The translations under genes were made by a program, and so were the position numbers. Shown here in pieces: positions 12,385 through 27,784 of a stretch of 64,000 nt of DNA. The DNA comes from Megachile rotundata. Taxonomy: Eukaryota > Arthropoda > Insecta > Hymenoptera > Megachilidae. Position 1 is the first letter of the stretch; each line of letters starts with the position of its first letter. The notes under the pieces are model-generated. The model had not been told where the DNA came from. It saw only the letters and a list, made by a program, of their open reading frames with translations, and did no database searches. The stretch lies in NCBI RefSeq assembly GCF_050947335.1, contig NW_027473317.1, forward strand, positions 2,108,001-2,172,000. The letters run 5' to 3'.

Positions 12385-15300
12385 AGGATTGTGATTGTAT
12401 GATTGTGATTGTATGACTGTGATTGTATAATAGTGATTGTGACATTGCGATTGTATGATTGCGATTGTATGATTGTGATTGTATGACTGTGATTGTATGA
12501 TTGTGATAGTAAGATTGTGATTGGATGATTGTGATTGTATGATTGTGATTGTATGATAGTGATTGTGACATTGCGATTGTATGATTGCGAATGTATGATT
12601 GTGATTGTATGATTGTGATTGTATGATTGTGATTGTATGATTGTGATTGTATGATTTTAATTGTATGATTGTGATTGTATGATTGTGATTGTATGATTGT
12701 GATTGTATGATAGTGATTGTGACATTGCGATTGTATGATTGCGAATGTATGATTGTGATTGTATGATTGTGATTGTATGATTGTGATTGTATGATTTTAA
12801 TTGTATGATTGTGATTGTATGATTGTGATTGTATGATTGCGTCTGTATGATTGTGATTGTATGATTTTGATTGTATGATTGTGATTGCATGATTGTGATT
12901 ATATGATTGTGATTGTATGATTGTGATTGTATTATTTTGATTGTATGATTGTGATTGTATGATTGTGATTGTATGATTTTAATTGTATGATTGTGATTGT
13001 ATGACTGTGATTGTATAATAGTGATTGTGAGATTGCGATTGTATGATTGCGATTGTATGATTGTGATTGTATGATTGTGATTGTATGATTGTGATTGTAT
13101 GATTGTGATTGTATGATTTTAAATGTATGATTGTGATTGTATGATTGCGATTGTAGTATTGCGATTGTATGATTGTGATTGTATGATCGTGATTGCATGA
13201 CTGTGATTGTATGATTGTGTTTGTATGATTGTGATTGTATGATTGTCATTGTATGAATATGATTGTATGACTTTTATTGTATGATTGTGATTGTATGATT
13301 GTGATTGTATGATTGCGATTGTATGATTGTGATTGTATGATTGTGATTGTATGATTGTGATTGTATGATTGTGATGGTATGATTGTGATTGTATGATTGT
13401 GTTTGTATGATTTTAATTGTATGACTGTGATTGTATAATAGTGATTGTGACATTGCGATTGTATGATTGCGATTGTATGATTGTGATTGTATGACTGTGA
13501 TTGTATGATTGTGATAGTAAGATTGTGATTGTATGATTGTGATTGTATGATTGTGATTGTATGATAGTGATTGTGACATTGCGATTGTATGATTGCGAAT
13601 GTATGATTGTGATTGTATGATTGTGATTGTATGATTGTGATTGTATGATTTTAATTGTATGATTGTGATTGTATGATTGTGATTGTATGATTGCGTCTGT
13701 ATGATTGTGATTGTATGATTTTGATTGTATGATTGTGATTGCATGATTGTGATTATATGATTGTGATTGTATGATTGTGATTGTATCATTGTGATTGTAT
13801 GATTGTGATTGTATGATCGTGATTGCATGACTGTGATTGTATGATTGTGTTTGTATGATTGTGATTGTATGATTGTGATTGTATGATTGTCATTGTATGA
13901 ATGTGATTGTATGACTTTTATTGTATGATTGTGATTGTATGATTGTGATTGTATGATTGCGATTGTATGATTGTGATTGTATGATTGTGATTGTATGATT
14001 GTGATTGTATGATTGTGATTGTATGATTGTGATTGTATGATTGTGATTGTATGATTTTAATTGTATGACTGTGATTGTATAATAGTGATTGTGACATTGC
14101 GATTGTATGATTGCGATTGTATGATTGTGATTGTATGACTATGATTGTATGATTGTGATAGTAAGATTGTGATTGTATGATTGTGATTGTATGATTGTGA
14201 TTGTATGATAGTGATTGTGACATTGCGATTGTATGATTGCGAATGTATGATTGTGATTGTATGATTGTGATTGTATGATTGTGATTGTATGATTTTAATT
14301 GTATGATTGTGATTGTATGATTGTGATTGTATGATTGCGTCTGTATGATTGTGATTGTATGATTTTGATTGTATGATTGTGATTGCATGATTGTGATTAT
14401 ATGATTGTGATTGTATGATTGTGATTGTATCATTGTGATTGTATGATTGTGATTGTACGATAGTGATTGTGACATTGCGATTGTATGATTGCGATTGTAT
14501 GATTGTGAATGTATGACTGTGATTGTATGATTGTGATTGTATGATTGTGATTGTATGATTGTGATTGTATGACTGTGATTGTATGATTGTGATTGTATGA
14601 TAGTGATTGTGATATTGCGATTGTATGATTGCGATTGTATGATTGTGATTGTATGACTGTGATTGTATGATTGTGATAGTAAGATTGTGATTGTATGATT
14701 GTGATTGTATGATTGTGATTGTATGATAGTGATTGTGACATTGCGATTGTATTATTGCGAATGTATGATTGTGATTGTATGATTGTGATTGTATGATTGT
14801 GATTGTATGATTTTAATTGTATGATTGTGATGGTATGATTGTGATTGTATGATTGTGTTTGTATGATTTTAATTGTATGACTGTGATTGTATAATAGTGA
14901 TTGTGACATTGCGATTGTATGATTGCGATTGTATGATTGTGATTGTATGACTGTGATTGTATGATTGTGATAGTAAGATTGTGATTGTATGATTGTGATT
15001 GTATGATTGTGATTGTATGATAGTGATTGTGACATTGCGATTGTATGATTGCGAATGTATGATTGTGATTGTATGATTGTGATTGTATGATTGTGATTGT
15101 ATGATTTTAATTGTATGATTGTGATTGTATGATTGTGATTGTATGATTGCGTCTGTATGATTGTGATTGTATGATTTTGATTGTATGATTGTGATTGCAT
15201 GATTGTGATTATATGATTGTGATTGTATGATTGTGATTGTATCATTGTGATTGTATGATTGTGATTGTATGATCGTGATTGCATGACTGTGATTGTATGA

Positions 15301-16640
15301 TTGTGTTTGTATGATTGTGATTGTATGATTGTGATTGTATGATTGTCATTGTATGAATGTGATTGTATGACTTTTATTGTATGATTGTGATTGTATGATT
15401 GTGATTGTATGATTGCGATTGTATGATTGTGATTGTATGATTGTGATTGTATGATTGTGATTGTATGATTGTGATTGTATGATTGTGATTGTATGATTTT
15501 AATTGTATGACTGTGATTGTATAATAGTGATTGTGACATTGCGATTGTATGATTGCGATTGTATGATTGTGATTGTATGACTGTGATTGTATGATTGTGA
15601 TAGTAAGATTGTGATTGTATGATTGCGTCTGTATGATTGTGATTGTATGATTTTGATTGTATGATTGTGATTGCATGATTGTGATTATATGATTGTGATT
15701 GTATGATTGTGATTGTATCATTGTGATTGTATGATTGTGATTGTACGATAGTGATTGTGACATTGCGATTGTATGATTGCGATTGTATGATTGTGATTGT
15801 ATGACTGTGATTGTATGATTGTGATTGTATGATTGTGATTGTATGATTGTGATTGTATGACTGTGATTGTATGATTGTGATTGTATGATAGTGATTGTGA
15901 TATTGCGATTGTATGATTGCGATTGCATGATTGTGATTGCATGACAGTGATTGTATGATTGTGTTTGTATGATTGTGATTGTATGATTGTGATTGTATAA
16001 TTGTCATTGTATGATTGTGATTGTATGACTTTTATTGTATGATTGTGATTGTATGATTGTGATTGTATGATGGTGATTGTATGATTGTGATTGTATGTTT
16101 GTGATTGTATGATTGTGATTGTATGATTGTGATTGTATGATTGTGATTGTATGATTGAGATTCAATGATTGGGATTGTATGATTGTGATCGTATGATAGT
16201 GATTGTATGATAGTGATTGTGACATTGCGATTGTATGATTGTGATTGTATGATTGTGATTGTATGATTGTGATTGTATCATCGTGATTGTATGATTGTGA
16301 TTGCATGATTGTGATTGTATGATTGTGATTGTATGATTGTGATTGTATGATTGTGATTGTATGATTTTAATTGTATAATTGGGATTGTATGATTGGGATT
16401 GTATGATTGTGATTGTATGATTGTGGTTGTATGTTTGAGATTGAATGATTGGGATTGTATGATTGTGATTGTGTGATTGTGATTGTATGATTGTGATTGT
16501 ATGATTGTGATTGTATGATTGTGATAGAATGATTGCGATTGTATGATTGCGAATGTATGATTGCGATTGTATGATTGTGATTGTATCATTGCGTTTGTAT
16601 GATTGCGACTGTATGATTGTCATTGTATGATTGTGATTGT

Positions 16641-16752
16641 ATGATCGTGATTGTATGATCGTGATTGTATGATCGTGATTGTATGATCGTGATTGTATGA
16701 TCGTGATTGTATGATCGTGATTGTATGATCGTGATTGTATGATCGTGATTGT
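16641..16752 (+). repeat. GATC ladder, 8 monomers
   Basis: Eight gatcgtg monomers preceded by gtcattg and followed by gactgtgattgtataatag. Confidence 0.95.
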
Positions 16753-17844
16753 ATGATTGTGATTGTATGACTGTGATTGTATAATAGTGATTGTGACATT
16801 GCGATTGTATGATTGCGATTGTATGATTGTGATTGTATGTTTGTGATTGTATGATTGTGATTGTATGATTGCGACTGTATGATTGTGATTGCATGATTGT
16901 GATTATATGATCGTGATTATATGATTGTGATTGTATGATTGTGATTGTATGATCGTGATTGTATGATCGTGATTGCATGATTGCGACTGTATGATTGCGA
17001 TTGTATGATTGTGATTGTATGACTGTGATTGTATGATTGTGATTGTATGATTGTGATTGTATGATTGTGATTGTATGACTGTGATTGTATGACTGTGATT
17101 GTATGATAGTGATTGTGATATTGCGATTGTATGATTGCGATTGTATGATTGTGATTGCATGACTGTGATTATATGATTGTGTTTGTATGATTGTGATTGT
17201 ATGATTGTGATTGTATGATTGTCATTGTATGAATGTGATTGTATGACTTTTATTGTATGATTGTGATTGCATGATTGTGATTGTATGATTGTGATTGTAT
17301 GATTGTGATTGTATGATTGTGATTGTATGATTGTGATTGTATGATTGTGATTGTATGATTTTGATTGTATGATTGTGATTGCATGATTGAGATTGTATGA
17401 TTGTGATTGTATGATTGTGATTGTATGATTGTGATTGTATGATGGTGATTGTATGATTGTGATTGTATGATGGTGATTGTATGATTGTGATGGTATGTTT
17501 GTGATTATATGATTGTGATTGTATGATTGTGATTGTATGATTGAGATTGAATGATTGGGATTGTATGATTGTGATTGTATGATTGTGATTGAATGATAGT
17601 GATTGTGACATTGCGATTGTATGATTGCGATTGTAATATTGCGATTGTATGATTGTGATTGTATGATTGTGATTGTATGATCGTGATTGTATGATCGTGA
17701 TTGTATTATCGTGATTGTATGATCGTGATTTTATGATTGTAATTGTATGATTGTGATTGTATTATTGTGATTGTATTATTGTGATTGTATGATTGTGATT
17801 GTATGATTTTGATTGTATGACTGTGATTGTATGATTGTGATTGT

Positions 17845-17872
17845 ATGATTCAGATTGTATGGTTGTGGTTGT
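17845..17872 (+). repeat. CAG/GGTTGTGG monomer pair (copy 3)
   Basis: Same pair in the first copy of the long repeat, downstream of the tattattg monomers. Confidence 0.95.
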
Positions 17873-18698
17873 ATGATTGTGATTGTATGATTGTGATTGT
17901 ATGATTGTGATTGTATGGTTGTGAATGTATGATTGTGATTGTATGATTGTGATTGTATGATTGTGATTGTATGATCGTGATTGTATGATCATGATTGCAT
18001 GACTGTGATTGTATGATTGTGTTTGTATGATTGTGATTGTATGATTGTGATTGTATGATTGTCATTGTATGAATGTGATTGTATGACTGTGATTGTATGA
18101 TTGCGATAGTATGATTGCGATTGTATGATTGTGATTGTATGATTGTGATTGTATGATTGTGATTGTATGATTGTGATTGTATGATAGTGATTGTATGATT
18201 GTGATTGTATGATTGTGATTGTATGATTGTGATTGTATGATTGTGATTGTATGATTTTATTTGTATGATTGTGTTTGTATGATTGTGATTGTATGATTGT
18301 GATTGTATGATTTTGATTGTATGATTGTGATTGCATGATTGAGATTGTATGATTGTGATAGTAAGATTGTGATTGTATGATTGTGATTGTATGATTGTGA
18401 TTGTATGATTGTGATTGTATGATTGTGATTGTATGATTGTGATTGTATGATTGTGATTGTATGAGTGTGATTGTATGATTGTGATTGTATGATTGTGATT
18501 GTATGATTTTATTTGTATGATTGTGTTTGTATGATTGTGATTGTATGATTGTGATTGTATGATTGTGATTGTATGATTGTGATTGTATGATTTTATTTGT
18601 ATGATTGTGATTGTATGATTGTGATTGTATGATTGTGATTGTATGATCGTGATTGCATGACTGTGATTGTATGATTGTGTTTGTATGATTGTGATTGT

Positions 18699-18768
18699 AT
18701 GATCGTGATTGTATGATCGTGATTGTATGATCGTGATTGTATGATCGTGATTGTATGATCGTGATTGT
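18699..18768 (+). repeat. GATC ladder, 5 monomers (long-repeat marker)
   Basis: Same context as 12,315, 6,384 bp later, ending in gtaggattg. Confidence 0.95.
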
Positions 18769-21700
18769 AGGATTGTGATTGTATGATTGTGATTGTATGA
18801 CTGTGATTGTATAATAGTGATTGTGACATTGCGATTGTATGATTGCGATTGTATGATTGTGATTGTATGACTGTGATTGTATGATTGTGATAGTAAGATT
18901 GTGATTGGATGATTGTGATTGTATGATTGTGATTGTATGATAGTGATTGTGACATTGCGATTGTATGATTGCGAATGTATGATTGTGATTGTATGATTGT
19001 GATTGTATGATTGTGATTGTATGATTGTGATTGTATGATTGTGATTGTATGATAGTGATTGTGACATTGCGATTGTATGATTGCGAATGTATGATTGTGA
19101 TTGTATGATTGTGATTGTATGATTGTGATTGTATGATTTTAATTGTATGATTGTGATTGTATGATTGTGATTGTATGATTGCGTCTGTATGATTGTGATT
19201 GTATGATTTTGATTGTATGATTGTGATTGCATGATTGTGATTATATGATTGTGATTGTATGATTGTGATTGTATTATTGTGATTGTATGATTGTGATTGT
19301 ATGATTGTGATTGTATGATTTTAATTGTATGATTGTGATTGTATGACTGTGATTGTATAATAGTGATTGTGAGATTGCGATTGTATGATTGCGATTGTAT
19401 GATTGTGATTGTATGATTGTGATTGTATGATTGTGATTGTATGATTGTGATTGTATGATTTTAAATGTATGATTGTGATTGTATGATTGCGATTGTAGTA
19501 TTGCGATTGTATGATTGTGATTGTATGATCGTGATTGCATGACTGTGATTGTATGATTGTGTTTGTATGATTGTGATTGTATGATTGTCATTGTATGAAT
19601 ATGATTGTAAGACTTTTATTGTATGATTGTGATTGTATGATTGTGATTGTATGATTGCGATTGTATGATTGTGATTGTATGATTGTGATTGTATGATTGT
19701 GATTGTATGATTGTGATGGTATGATTGTGATTGTATGATTGTGTTTGTATGATTTGAATTGTATGACTGTGATTGTACAATAGTGATTGTGACATTGCGA
19801 TTGTATGATTGCGATTGTATGATTGTGATTGTACGACTGTGATTGTATGATTGTGATAGTAAGATTGTGATTGTATGATTGTGATTGTATGATTGTGATT
19901 GTATGATAGTGATTGTGACATTGCGATTGTATGATTGCGAATGTATGATTGTGATAGTATGATTGTGATTGTATGATTGTGATTGTATGATTTTAATTGT
20001 ATGATTGTGATTGTATGATTGTGATTGTATGATTGCGTCTGTATGATTGTGATTGTATGATTTTGATTGTATGATTGTGATTGCATGATTGTGATTATAT
20101 GATTGTGATTGTATGATTGTGATTGTATCATTGTGATTGTATGATTGTGATTGTATGATCGTGATTGCATGACTGTGATTGTATGATTGTGTTTGTATGA
20201 TTGTGATTGTATGATTGTGATTGTATGATTGTCATTGTATGAATGTGATTGTATGACTTTTATTGTATGATTGTGATTGTATGATTGTGATTGTATGATT
20301 GCGATTGTATGATTGTGATTGTATGATTGTGATTGTATGATTGTGATTGTATGATTGTGATTGTATGATTGTGATTGTATGATTTTAATTGTATGACTGT
20401 GATTGTATAATAGTGATTGTGACATTGCGATTGTATGATTGCGATTGTATGATTGTGATTGTATGACTATGATTGTATGATTGTGATAGTAAGATTGTGA
20501 TTGTATGATTGTGATTGTATGATTGTGATTGTATGATAGTGATTGTGACATTGCGATTGTATGATTGCGAATGTATGATTGTGATTGTATGATTGTGATT
20601 GTATGATTGTGATTGTATGATTTTAATTGTATGATTGTGATTGTATGATTGTGATTGTATGATTGCGTCTGTATGATTGTGATTGTATGATTTTGATTGT
20701 ATGATTGTGATTGCATGATTGTGATTATATGATTGTGATTGTATGATTGTGATTGTATCATTGTGATTGTATGATTGTGATTGTACGATAGTGATTGTGA
20801 CATTGCGATTGTATGATTGCGATTGTATGATTGTGATTGTATGACTGTGATTGTATGATTGTGATTGTATGATTGTGATTGTATGATTGTGATTGTATGA
20901 CTGTGATTGTATGATTGTGATTGTATGATAGTGATTGTGATATTGCGATTGTATGATTGCGACTGTATGATTGTGATTGTATGACTGTGATTGTATGATT
21001 GTGATAGTAAGATTGTGATTGTATGATTGTGATTGTATGATTGTGATTGTATGATAGTGATTGTGACATTGCGATTGTATGAGTGCGAATGTATGATTGT
21101 GATTGTATGATTGTGATTGTATGATTGTGATTGTATGATTTTAATTGTATGATTGTGATGGTATGATTGTGATTGTATGATTGTGTTTGTATGATTTTAA
21201 TTGTATGACTGTGATTGTATAATAGTGATTGTGACATTGCGATTGTATGATTGCGATTGTATGATTGTGATTGTATGACTGTGATTGTATGATTGTGATA
21301 GTAAGATTGTGATTGTATGATTGTGATTGTATGATTGTGATTGTATGATAGTGATTGTGACATTGCGATTGTATGATTGCGAATGTATGATTGTGATTGT
21401 ATGATTGTGATTGTATGATTGTGATTGTATGATTTTAATTGTATGATTGTGATTGTATGATTGTGATTGTATGATTGCGTCTGTATGATTGTGATTGTAT
21501 GATTTTGATTGTATGATTGTGATTGCATGATTGTGATTATATGATTGTGATTGTATGATTGTGATTGTATCATTGTGATTGTATGATTGTGATTGTATGA
21601 TCGTGATTGCATGACTGTGATTGTATGATTGTGTTTGTATGATTGTGATTGTATGATTGTGATTGTATGATTGTCATTGTATGAATGTGATTGTATGACT

Positions 21701-22954
21701 TTTATTGTATGATTGTGATTGTATGATTGTGATTGTATGATTGCGATTGTATGATTGTGATTGTATGATTGTGATTGTATGATTGTGATTGTATGATTGT
21801 GATTGTATGATTGTGATTGTATGATTTTAATTGTATGACTGTGATTGTATAATAGTGATTGTGACATTGCGATTGTATGATTGCGATTGTATGATTGTGA
21901 TTGTATGACTGTGATTGTATGATTGTGATAGTAAGATTGTGATTGTATGATTGCGTCTGTATGATTGTGATTGTATGATTTTGATTGTATGATTGTGATT
22001 GCGTGATTGTGATTATATGATTGTGATTGTATGATTGTGATTGTATCATTGTGATTGTATGATTGTGATTGTACGATAGTCATTGTGACATTGCGATTGT
22101 ATGATTGCGATTGTATGATTGTGATTGTATGACTGTGATTGTATGATTGTGATTGTATGATTGTGATTGTATGATTGTGATTGTATGACTGTGATTGTAT
22201 GATTGTGATTGTATGATAGTGATTGTGATATTGCGATTGTATGATTGCGATTGCATGATTGTGATTGCATGACAGTGATTGTATGATTGTGTTTGTATGA
22301 TTGTGATTGTATGATTGTGATTGTATAATTGTCATTGTATGATTGTGATTGTATGACTTTTATTGTATGATTGTGATTGTATGATTGTGATTGTATGATG
22401 GTGATTGTATGATTGTGATTGTATGTTTGTGATTATATGATTGTGATTGTATGATTGTGATTGTATGATTGTGATTGTATGATTGAGATTGAATGATTGG
22501 GATTGTATGATTGTGATCGTATGATAGTGATTGTATGATAGTGATTGTGACATTGCGATTGTATGATTGTGATTGTATGATTGTGATTGTATGATTGTGA
22601 TTGTATCATCGTGATTGTATGATTGTGATTGCATGATTGTGATTGTATGATTGTGATTGTATGATTGTGATTGTATGATTTTAATTGTATAATTGGGATT
22701 GTATGATTGGGATTGTATGAATGTGATTGTATGATTGTGGTTGTATGTTTGAGATTGAATGATTGGGATTGTATGATTGTGATTGTGTGATTGTGATTGT
22801 ATGATTGTGATTGTATGATTGTGATTGTATGATTGTGATAGAATGATTGCGATTGTATGATTGCGAATGTATGATTGCGATTGTATGATTGTGATTGTAT
22901 CATTGCGTTTGTATGATTGCGATTGTATGATTGTCATTGTATGATTGTGATTGT

Positions 22955-23066
22955 ATGATCGTGATTGTATGATCGTGATTGTATGATCGTGATTGTATGA
23001 TCGTGATTGTATGATCGTGATTGTATGATCGTGATTGTATGATCGTGATTGTATGATCGTGATTGT
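22955..23066 (+). repeat. GATC ladder, 8 monomers
   Basis: Counterpart of the ladder at 16,641, 6,314 bp later, with the same length of eight. Confidence 0.95.
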
Positions 23067-24158
23067 ATGATTGTGATTGTATGACTGTGATTGTATAATA
23101 GTGATTGTGACATTGCGATTGTATGATTGCGATTGTATGATTGTGATTGTATGTTTGTGATTGTATGATTGTGATTGTATGATTGCGACTGTATGATTGT
23201 GATTGCATGATTGTGATTATATGATCGTGATTATATGATTGTGATTGTATGATTGTGATTGTATGATCGTGATTGTATGATCGTGATTGCATGATTGCGA
23301 CTGTATGATTGCGATTGTATGATTGTGATTGTATGACTGTGATTGTATGATTGTGATTGTATGATTGTGATTGTATGATTGTGATTGTATGACTGTGATT
23401 GTATGACTGTGATTGTATGATAGTGATTGTGATATTGCGATTGTATGATTGCGATTGTATGATTGTGATTGCATGACTGTGATTATATGATTGTGTTTGT
23501 ATGATTGTGATTGTATGATTGTGATTGTATGATTGTCATTGTATGAATGTGATTGTATGACTTTTATTGTATGATTGTGATTGCATGATTGTGATTGTAT
23601 GATTGTGATTGTATGATTGTGATTGTATGATTGTGATTGTATGATTGTGATTGTATGATTGTGATTGTATGATTTTGATTGTATGATTGTGATTGCATGA
23701 TTGAGATTGTATGATTGTGATTGTATGATTGTGATTGTATGATTGTGATTGTATGATGGTGATTGTATGATTGTGATTGTATGATGGTGATTGTATGATT
23801 GTGATTGTATGTTTGTGATTATATGATTGTGATTGTATGATTGTGATTGTATGATTGAGATTGAATGATTGGGATTGTATGATTGTGATTGTATGATTGT
23901 GATTGAATGATAGTGATTGTGACATTGCGATTGTATGATTGCGATTGTAATATTGCGATTGTATGATTGTGATTGTATGATTGTGATTGTATGATCGTGA
24001 TTGTATGATCGTGATTGTATTATCGTGATTGTATGATCGTGATTTTATGATTGTAATTGTATGATTGTGATTGTATTATTGTGATTGTATTATTGTGATT
24101 GTATGATTGTGATTGTATGATTTTGATTGTATGACTGTGATTGTATGATTGTGATTGT

Positions 24159-24186
24159 ATGATTCAGATTGTATGGTTGTGGTTGT
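24159..24186 (+). repeat. CAG/GGTTGTGG monomer pair (copy 4)
   Basis: Same pair in the second long-repeat copy, 6,314 bp after copy 3. Confidence 0.95.
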
Positions 24187-24928
24187 ATGATTGTGATTGT
24201 ATGATTGTGATTGTATGATTGTGATTGTATGGTTGTGAATGTATGATTGTGATTGTATGATTGTGATTGTATGATTGTGATTGTATGATCGTGATTGCAT
24301 GACTGTGATTGTATGATTGTGTTTGTATGATTGTGATTGTATGATTGTGATTGTAGTATTGCGATTGTATGATTGTGATTGTATGATCGTGATTGCATGA
24401 CTGTGATTGTATGATTGTGTTTGTATGATTGTGATTGTATGATTGTGATTGTATGATTTTAATTGTATGATTGTGATTGTATGATCGTGATTGCATGTCT
24501 GTGATTGTATGATTGTGTTTGTATGATTGTGATTGTATGATTGTGATTGTATGATTGTCATTGTATGAATGTGATTGTATGACTGTGATTGTATGATTGC
24601 GATAGTAAGATTGTGATTGTATGATTGTGATTGTATGATTGTGATTGTATGATTGTGATTGTATGATTGTGATTGTATGATTGTGATTGTATGATTGTGA
24701 TTGTATGATTGTGATTGTATGATTTTATTTGTATGATTGTGTTTGTATGATTGTGATTGTATGATTGTGATTGTATGATTTTGATTGTATGATTGTGATT
24801 GCATGATTGAGATTGTATGATTGTGATTGTATGATAGTGATTGTATGATCGTGATTGTATGATTGTGATTATATGATTGTGATTGTATGATCGCGTTTGT
24901 ATGATTGTGATTGTATGATTGTGATTGT

Positions 24929-24998
24929 ATGATCGTGATTGTATGATCGTGATTGTATGATCGTGATTGTATGATCGTGATTGTATGATCGTGATTGT
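24929..24998 (+). repeat. GATC ladder, 5 monomers (long-repeat marker)
   Basis: Third copy of the marker ladder, ending in gtaggattg. Upstream it carries gatcgcgtttg, unlike the first two. Confidence 0.95.
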
Positions 24999-27784
24999 AG
25001 GATTGTGATTGTATGATTGTGATTGTATGACTGTGATTGTATAATAGTGATTGTGACATTGCGATTGTATGATTGCGATTGTATGATTGTGATTGTATGA
25101 CTGTGATTGTATGATTGTGATAGTAAGATTGTGATTGTATGATTGTGATTGTATGATTGTGATTGTATGATAGTGATTGTGACATTGCGATTGTATGATT
25201 GCGAATGTATGATTGTGATTGTATGATTGTGATTGTATGATTGTGATTGTATGATTGTGATTGTATGATTTTAATTGTATGATTGTGATTGTATGATTGT
25301 GATTGTATGATTGCGTCTGTATGATTGTGATTGTATGATTTTGATTGTATGATTGTGATTGCATGATTGTGATTATATGATTGTGATTGTATGATTGTGA
25401 TTGTATGATTTTAATTGAATGATTGTGATTGTATGATCGTGATTGCATGACTGTGATTGTATGATTGTGTTTGTATGATTGTGATTGTATGATTGTGATT
25501 GTATGATTGTCATTGTATGAATGTGATTGTATGACTGTGATTGTATGATTGTGATAGCAAGATTGTGATTGTATGATTGTGATTGTATGATTGTGATTGT
25601 ATGATTGTGATTGTATGATTGTGATTGTATGATTGTGATTGTATGATTTTATTTGTATGATTGTGATTGTATGATTGTGATTGTATGATTGTGATTGTAT
25701 GATTTTGATTGTATGATTGTGATTGTATGATTGTGATTGTATGATTGCGATTGTATGATTGTGATTGTATGATTGTGATTGTATGATTGTGATTGTATGA
25801 TTGTGATTGTATGATTGTGATTGTATGATTTTAATTGTATGACTGTGATTGTATAATAGTGATTGTGACATTGCGATTGTATGATTGCGATTGTATGATT
25901 GTGATTGTATGACTGTGATTGTATGATTGTGATAGTAAGATTGTGATTGTATGATTTTAATTGTATGATTGTGATTGTATGATTGTGATTGTATGATTGC
26001 GTCTGTATGATTGTGATTGTATGATTTTGATTGTATGATTGTGATTGCATGATTGTGATTATATGATTGTGATTGTATGATTGTGATTGTATCATTGTGA
26101 TTGTATGATTGTGATTGTACGATAGTGATTGTGACATTGCGATTGTATGATTGCGATTGTATGATTGTGATTGTATGACTGTGATTGTATGATTGTGATT
26201 GTATGATTGTGATTGTATGATTGTGATTGTATGACTGTGATTGTATGATTGTGATTGTATGATAGTGATTGTGATATTGCGATTGTATGATTGCGATTGT
26301 ATGATTGTGATTGTATGACTGTGATTGTATGATTGTGATAGTAAGATTGTGATTGTATGATTGTGATTGTATGATTGTGATTGTATGATAGTGATTGTGA
26401 CATTGCGATTGTATGATTGCGAATGTATGATTGTGATTGTATGATTGTGATTGTATGATTGTGATTGTATGATTTTAATTGTATGATTGTGATGGTATGA
26501 TTGTGATTGTATGATTGTGTTTGTATGATTTTAATTGTATGACTGTGATTGTATAATAGTGATTGTGACATTGCGATTGTATGATTGCGATTGTATGATT
26601 GTGATTGTATGACTGTGATTGTATGATTGTGATAGTAAGATTGTGATTGTATGATTGTGATTGTATGATTGTGATTGTATGATAGTGATTGTGACATTGC
26701 GATTGTATGATTGCGAATGTATGATTGTGATTGTATGATTGTGATTGTATGATTGTGATTGTATGATTTTAATTGTATGATTGTGATTGTATGATTGTGA
26801 TTGTATGATTGCGTCTGTATGATTGTGATTGTATGATTTTGATTGTATGATTGTGATTGCATGATTTTGATTATATGATTGTGATTGTATGATTGTGATT
26901 GTATCATTGTGATTGTATGATTGTGATTGTATGATCGTGATTGCATGACTGTGATTGTATGATTGTGTTTGTATGATTGTGATTGTATGATTGTGATTGT
27001 ATGATTGTCATTGTATGAATGTGATTGTATGACTTTTATTGTATGATTGTGATTGTATGATTGTGATTGTATGATTGCGATTGTATGATTGTGATTGTAT
27101 GATTGTGATTGTATGATTGTGATTGTATGATTGTGATTGTATGATTGTGATTGTATGATTTTAATTGTATGACTGTGATTGTATAATAGTGATTGTGACA
27201 TTGCGATTGTATGATTGCGATTGTATGATTGTGATTGTATGACTGTGATTGTATGATTGTGATAGTAAGATTGTGATTGTATGATTGCGTCTGTATGATT
27301 GTGATTGTATGATTTTGATTGTATGATTGTGATTGCATGATTGTGATTATATGATTGTGATTGTATGATTGTGATTGTATCATTGTGATTGTATGATTGT
27401 GATTGTACGATAGTGATTGTGACATTGCGATTGTATGATTGCGATTGTATGATTGTGATTGTATGACTGTGATTGTATGATTGTGATTGTATGATTGTGA
27501 TTGTATGATTGTGATTGTATGACTGTGATTGTATGATTGTGATTGTATGATAGTGATTGTGATATTGCGATTGTATGATTGCGATTGCATGATTGTGATT
27601 GCATGACAGTGATTGTATGATTGTGTGTGTATGATTGTGATTGTATGATTGTGATTGTATGATTGTGATAGAATGATTGCGATTGTATGATTGCGAATGT
27701 ATGATTGCGATTGTATGATTGTGATTGTATCATTGCGTTTGTATGATTGCGATTGTATGATTGTCATTGTATGATTGTGATTGT

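Larger units (their letters stand above)
12315..18698 (+). repeat. Long higher-order repeat, first copy (6,384 bp)
   Basis: The copy is measured from its five-monomer GATC ladder to the next one at 18,699, which is 456 monomers. The internal order is repeated in the second copy with offsets stepping down from 6,384 to 6,342, 6,328 and 6,314 bp. The two copies therefore differ by small whole-monomer losses spread along the unit. Landmarks include an eight-monomer GATC ladder at 16,641 and the CAG/GGTTGTGG pair at 17,845. Confidence 0.88.
18699..24928 (+). repeat. Long higher-order repeat, second copy (6,230 bp)
   Basis: This copy is 445 monomers, from the GATC ladder at 18,699 to the one at 24,929. 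It has the same landmark order as the first copy: gatagt/aagatt pairs, gtacgatag, gacagtg at 22,271, gatagaatg, the eight-monomer GATC ladder at 22,955, and the CAG/GGTTGTGG pair at 24,159. Scattered private substitutions occur, for example gatttgaattg near 19,752 and gtgtacaatag near 19,768. Confidence 0.88.

Noticed and set aside
14430..16007. 525-residue minus-strand open frame, and well over a hundred similar shorter ones across the window
   Set aside because: All are translations of the 14-bp repeat, which lacks stops in any antisense frame. They overlap one another in different frames, begin wherever a variant happens to create ATG (gtcattg, gacattg or gcat), and end wherever a variant creates TAA, TAG or TGA. 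There is no domain, codon pattern or unique sequence.
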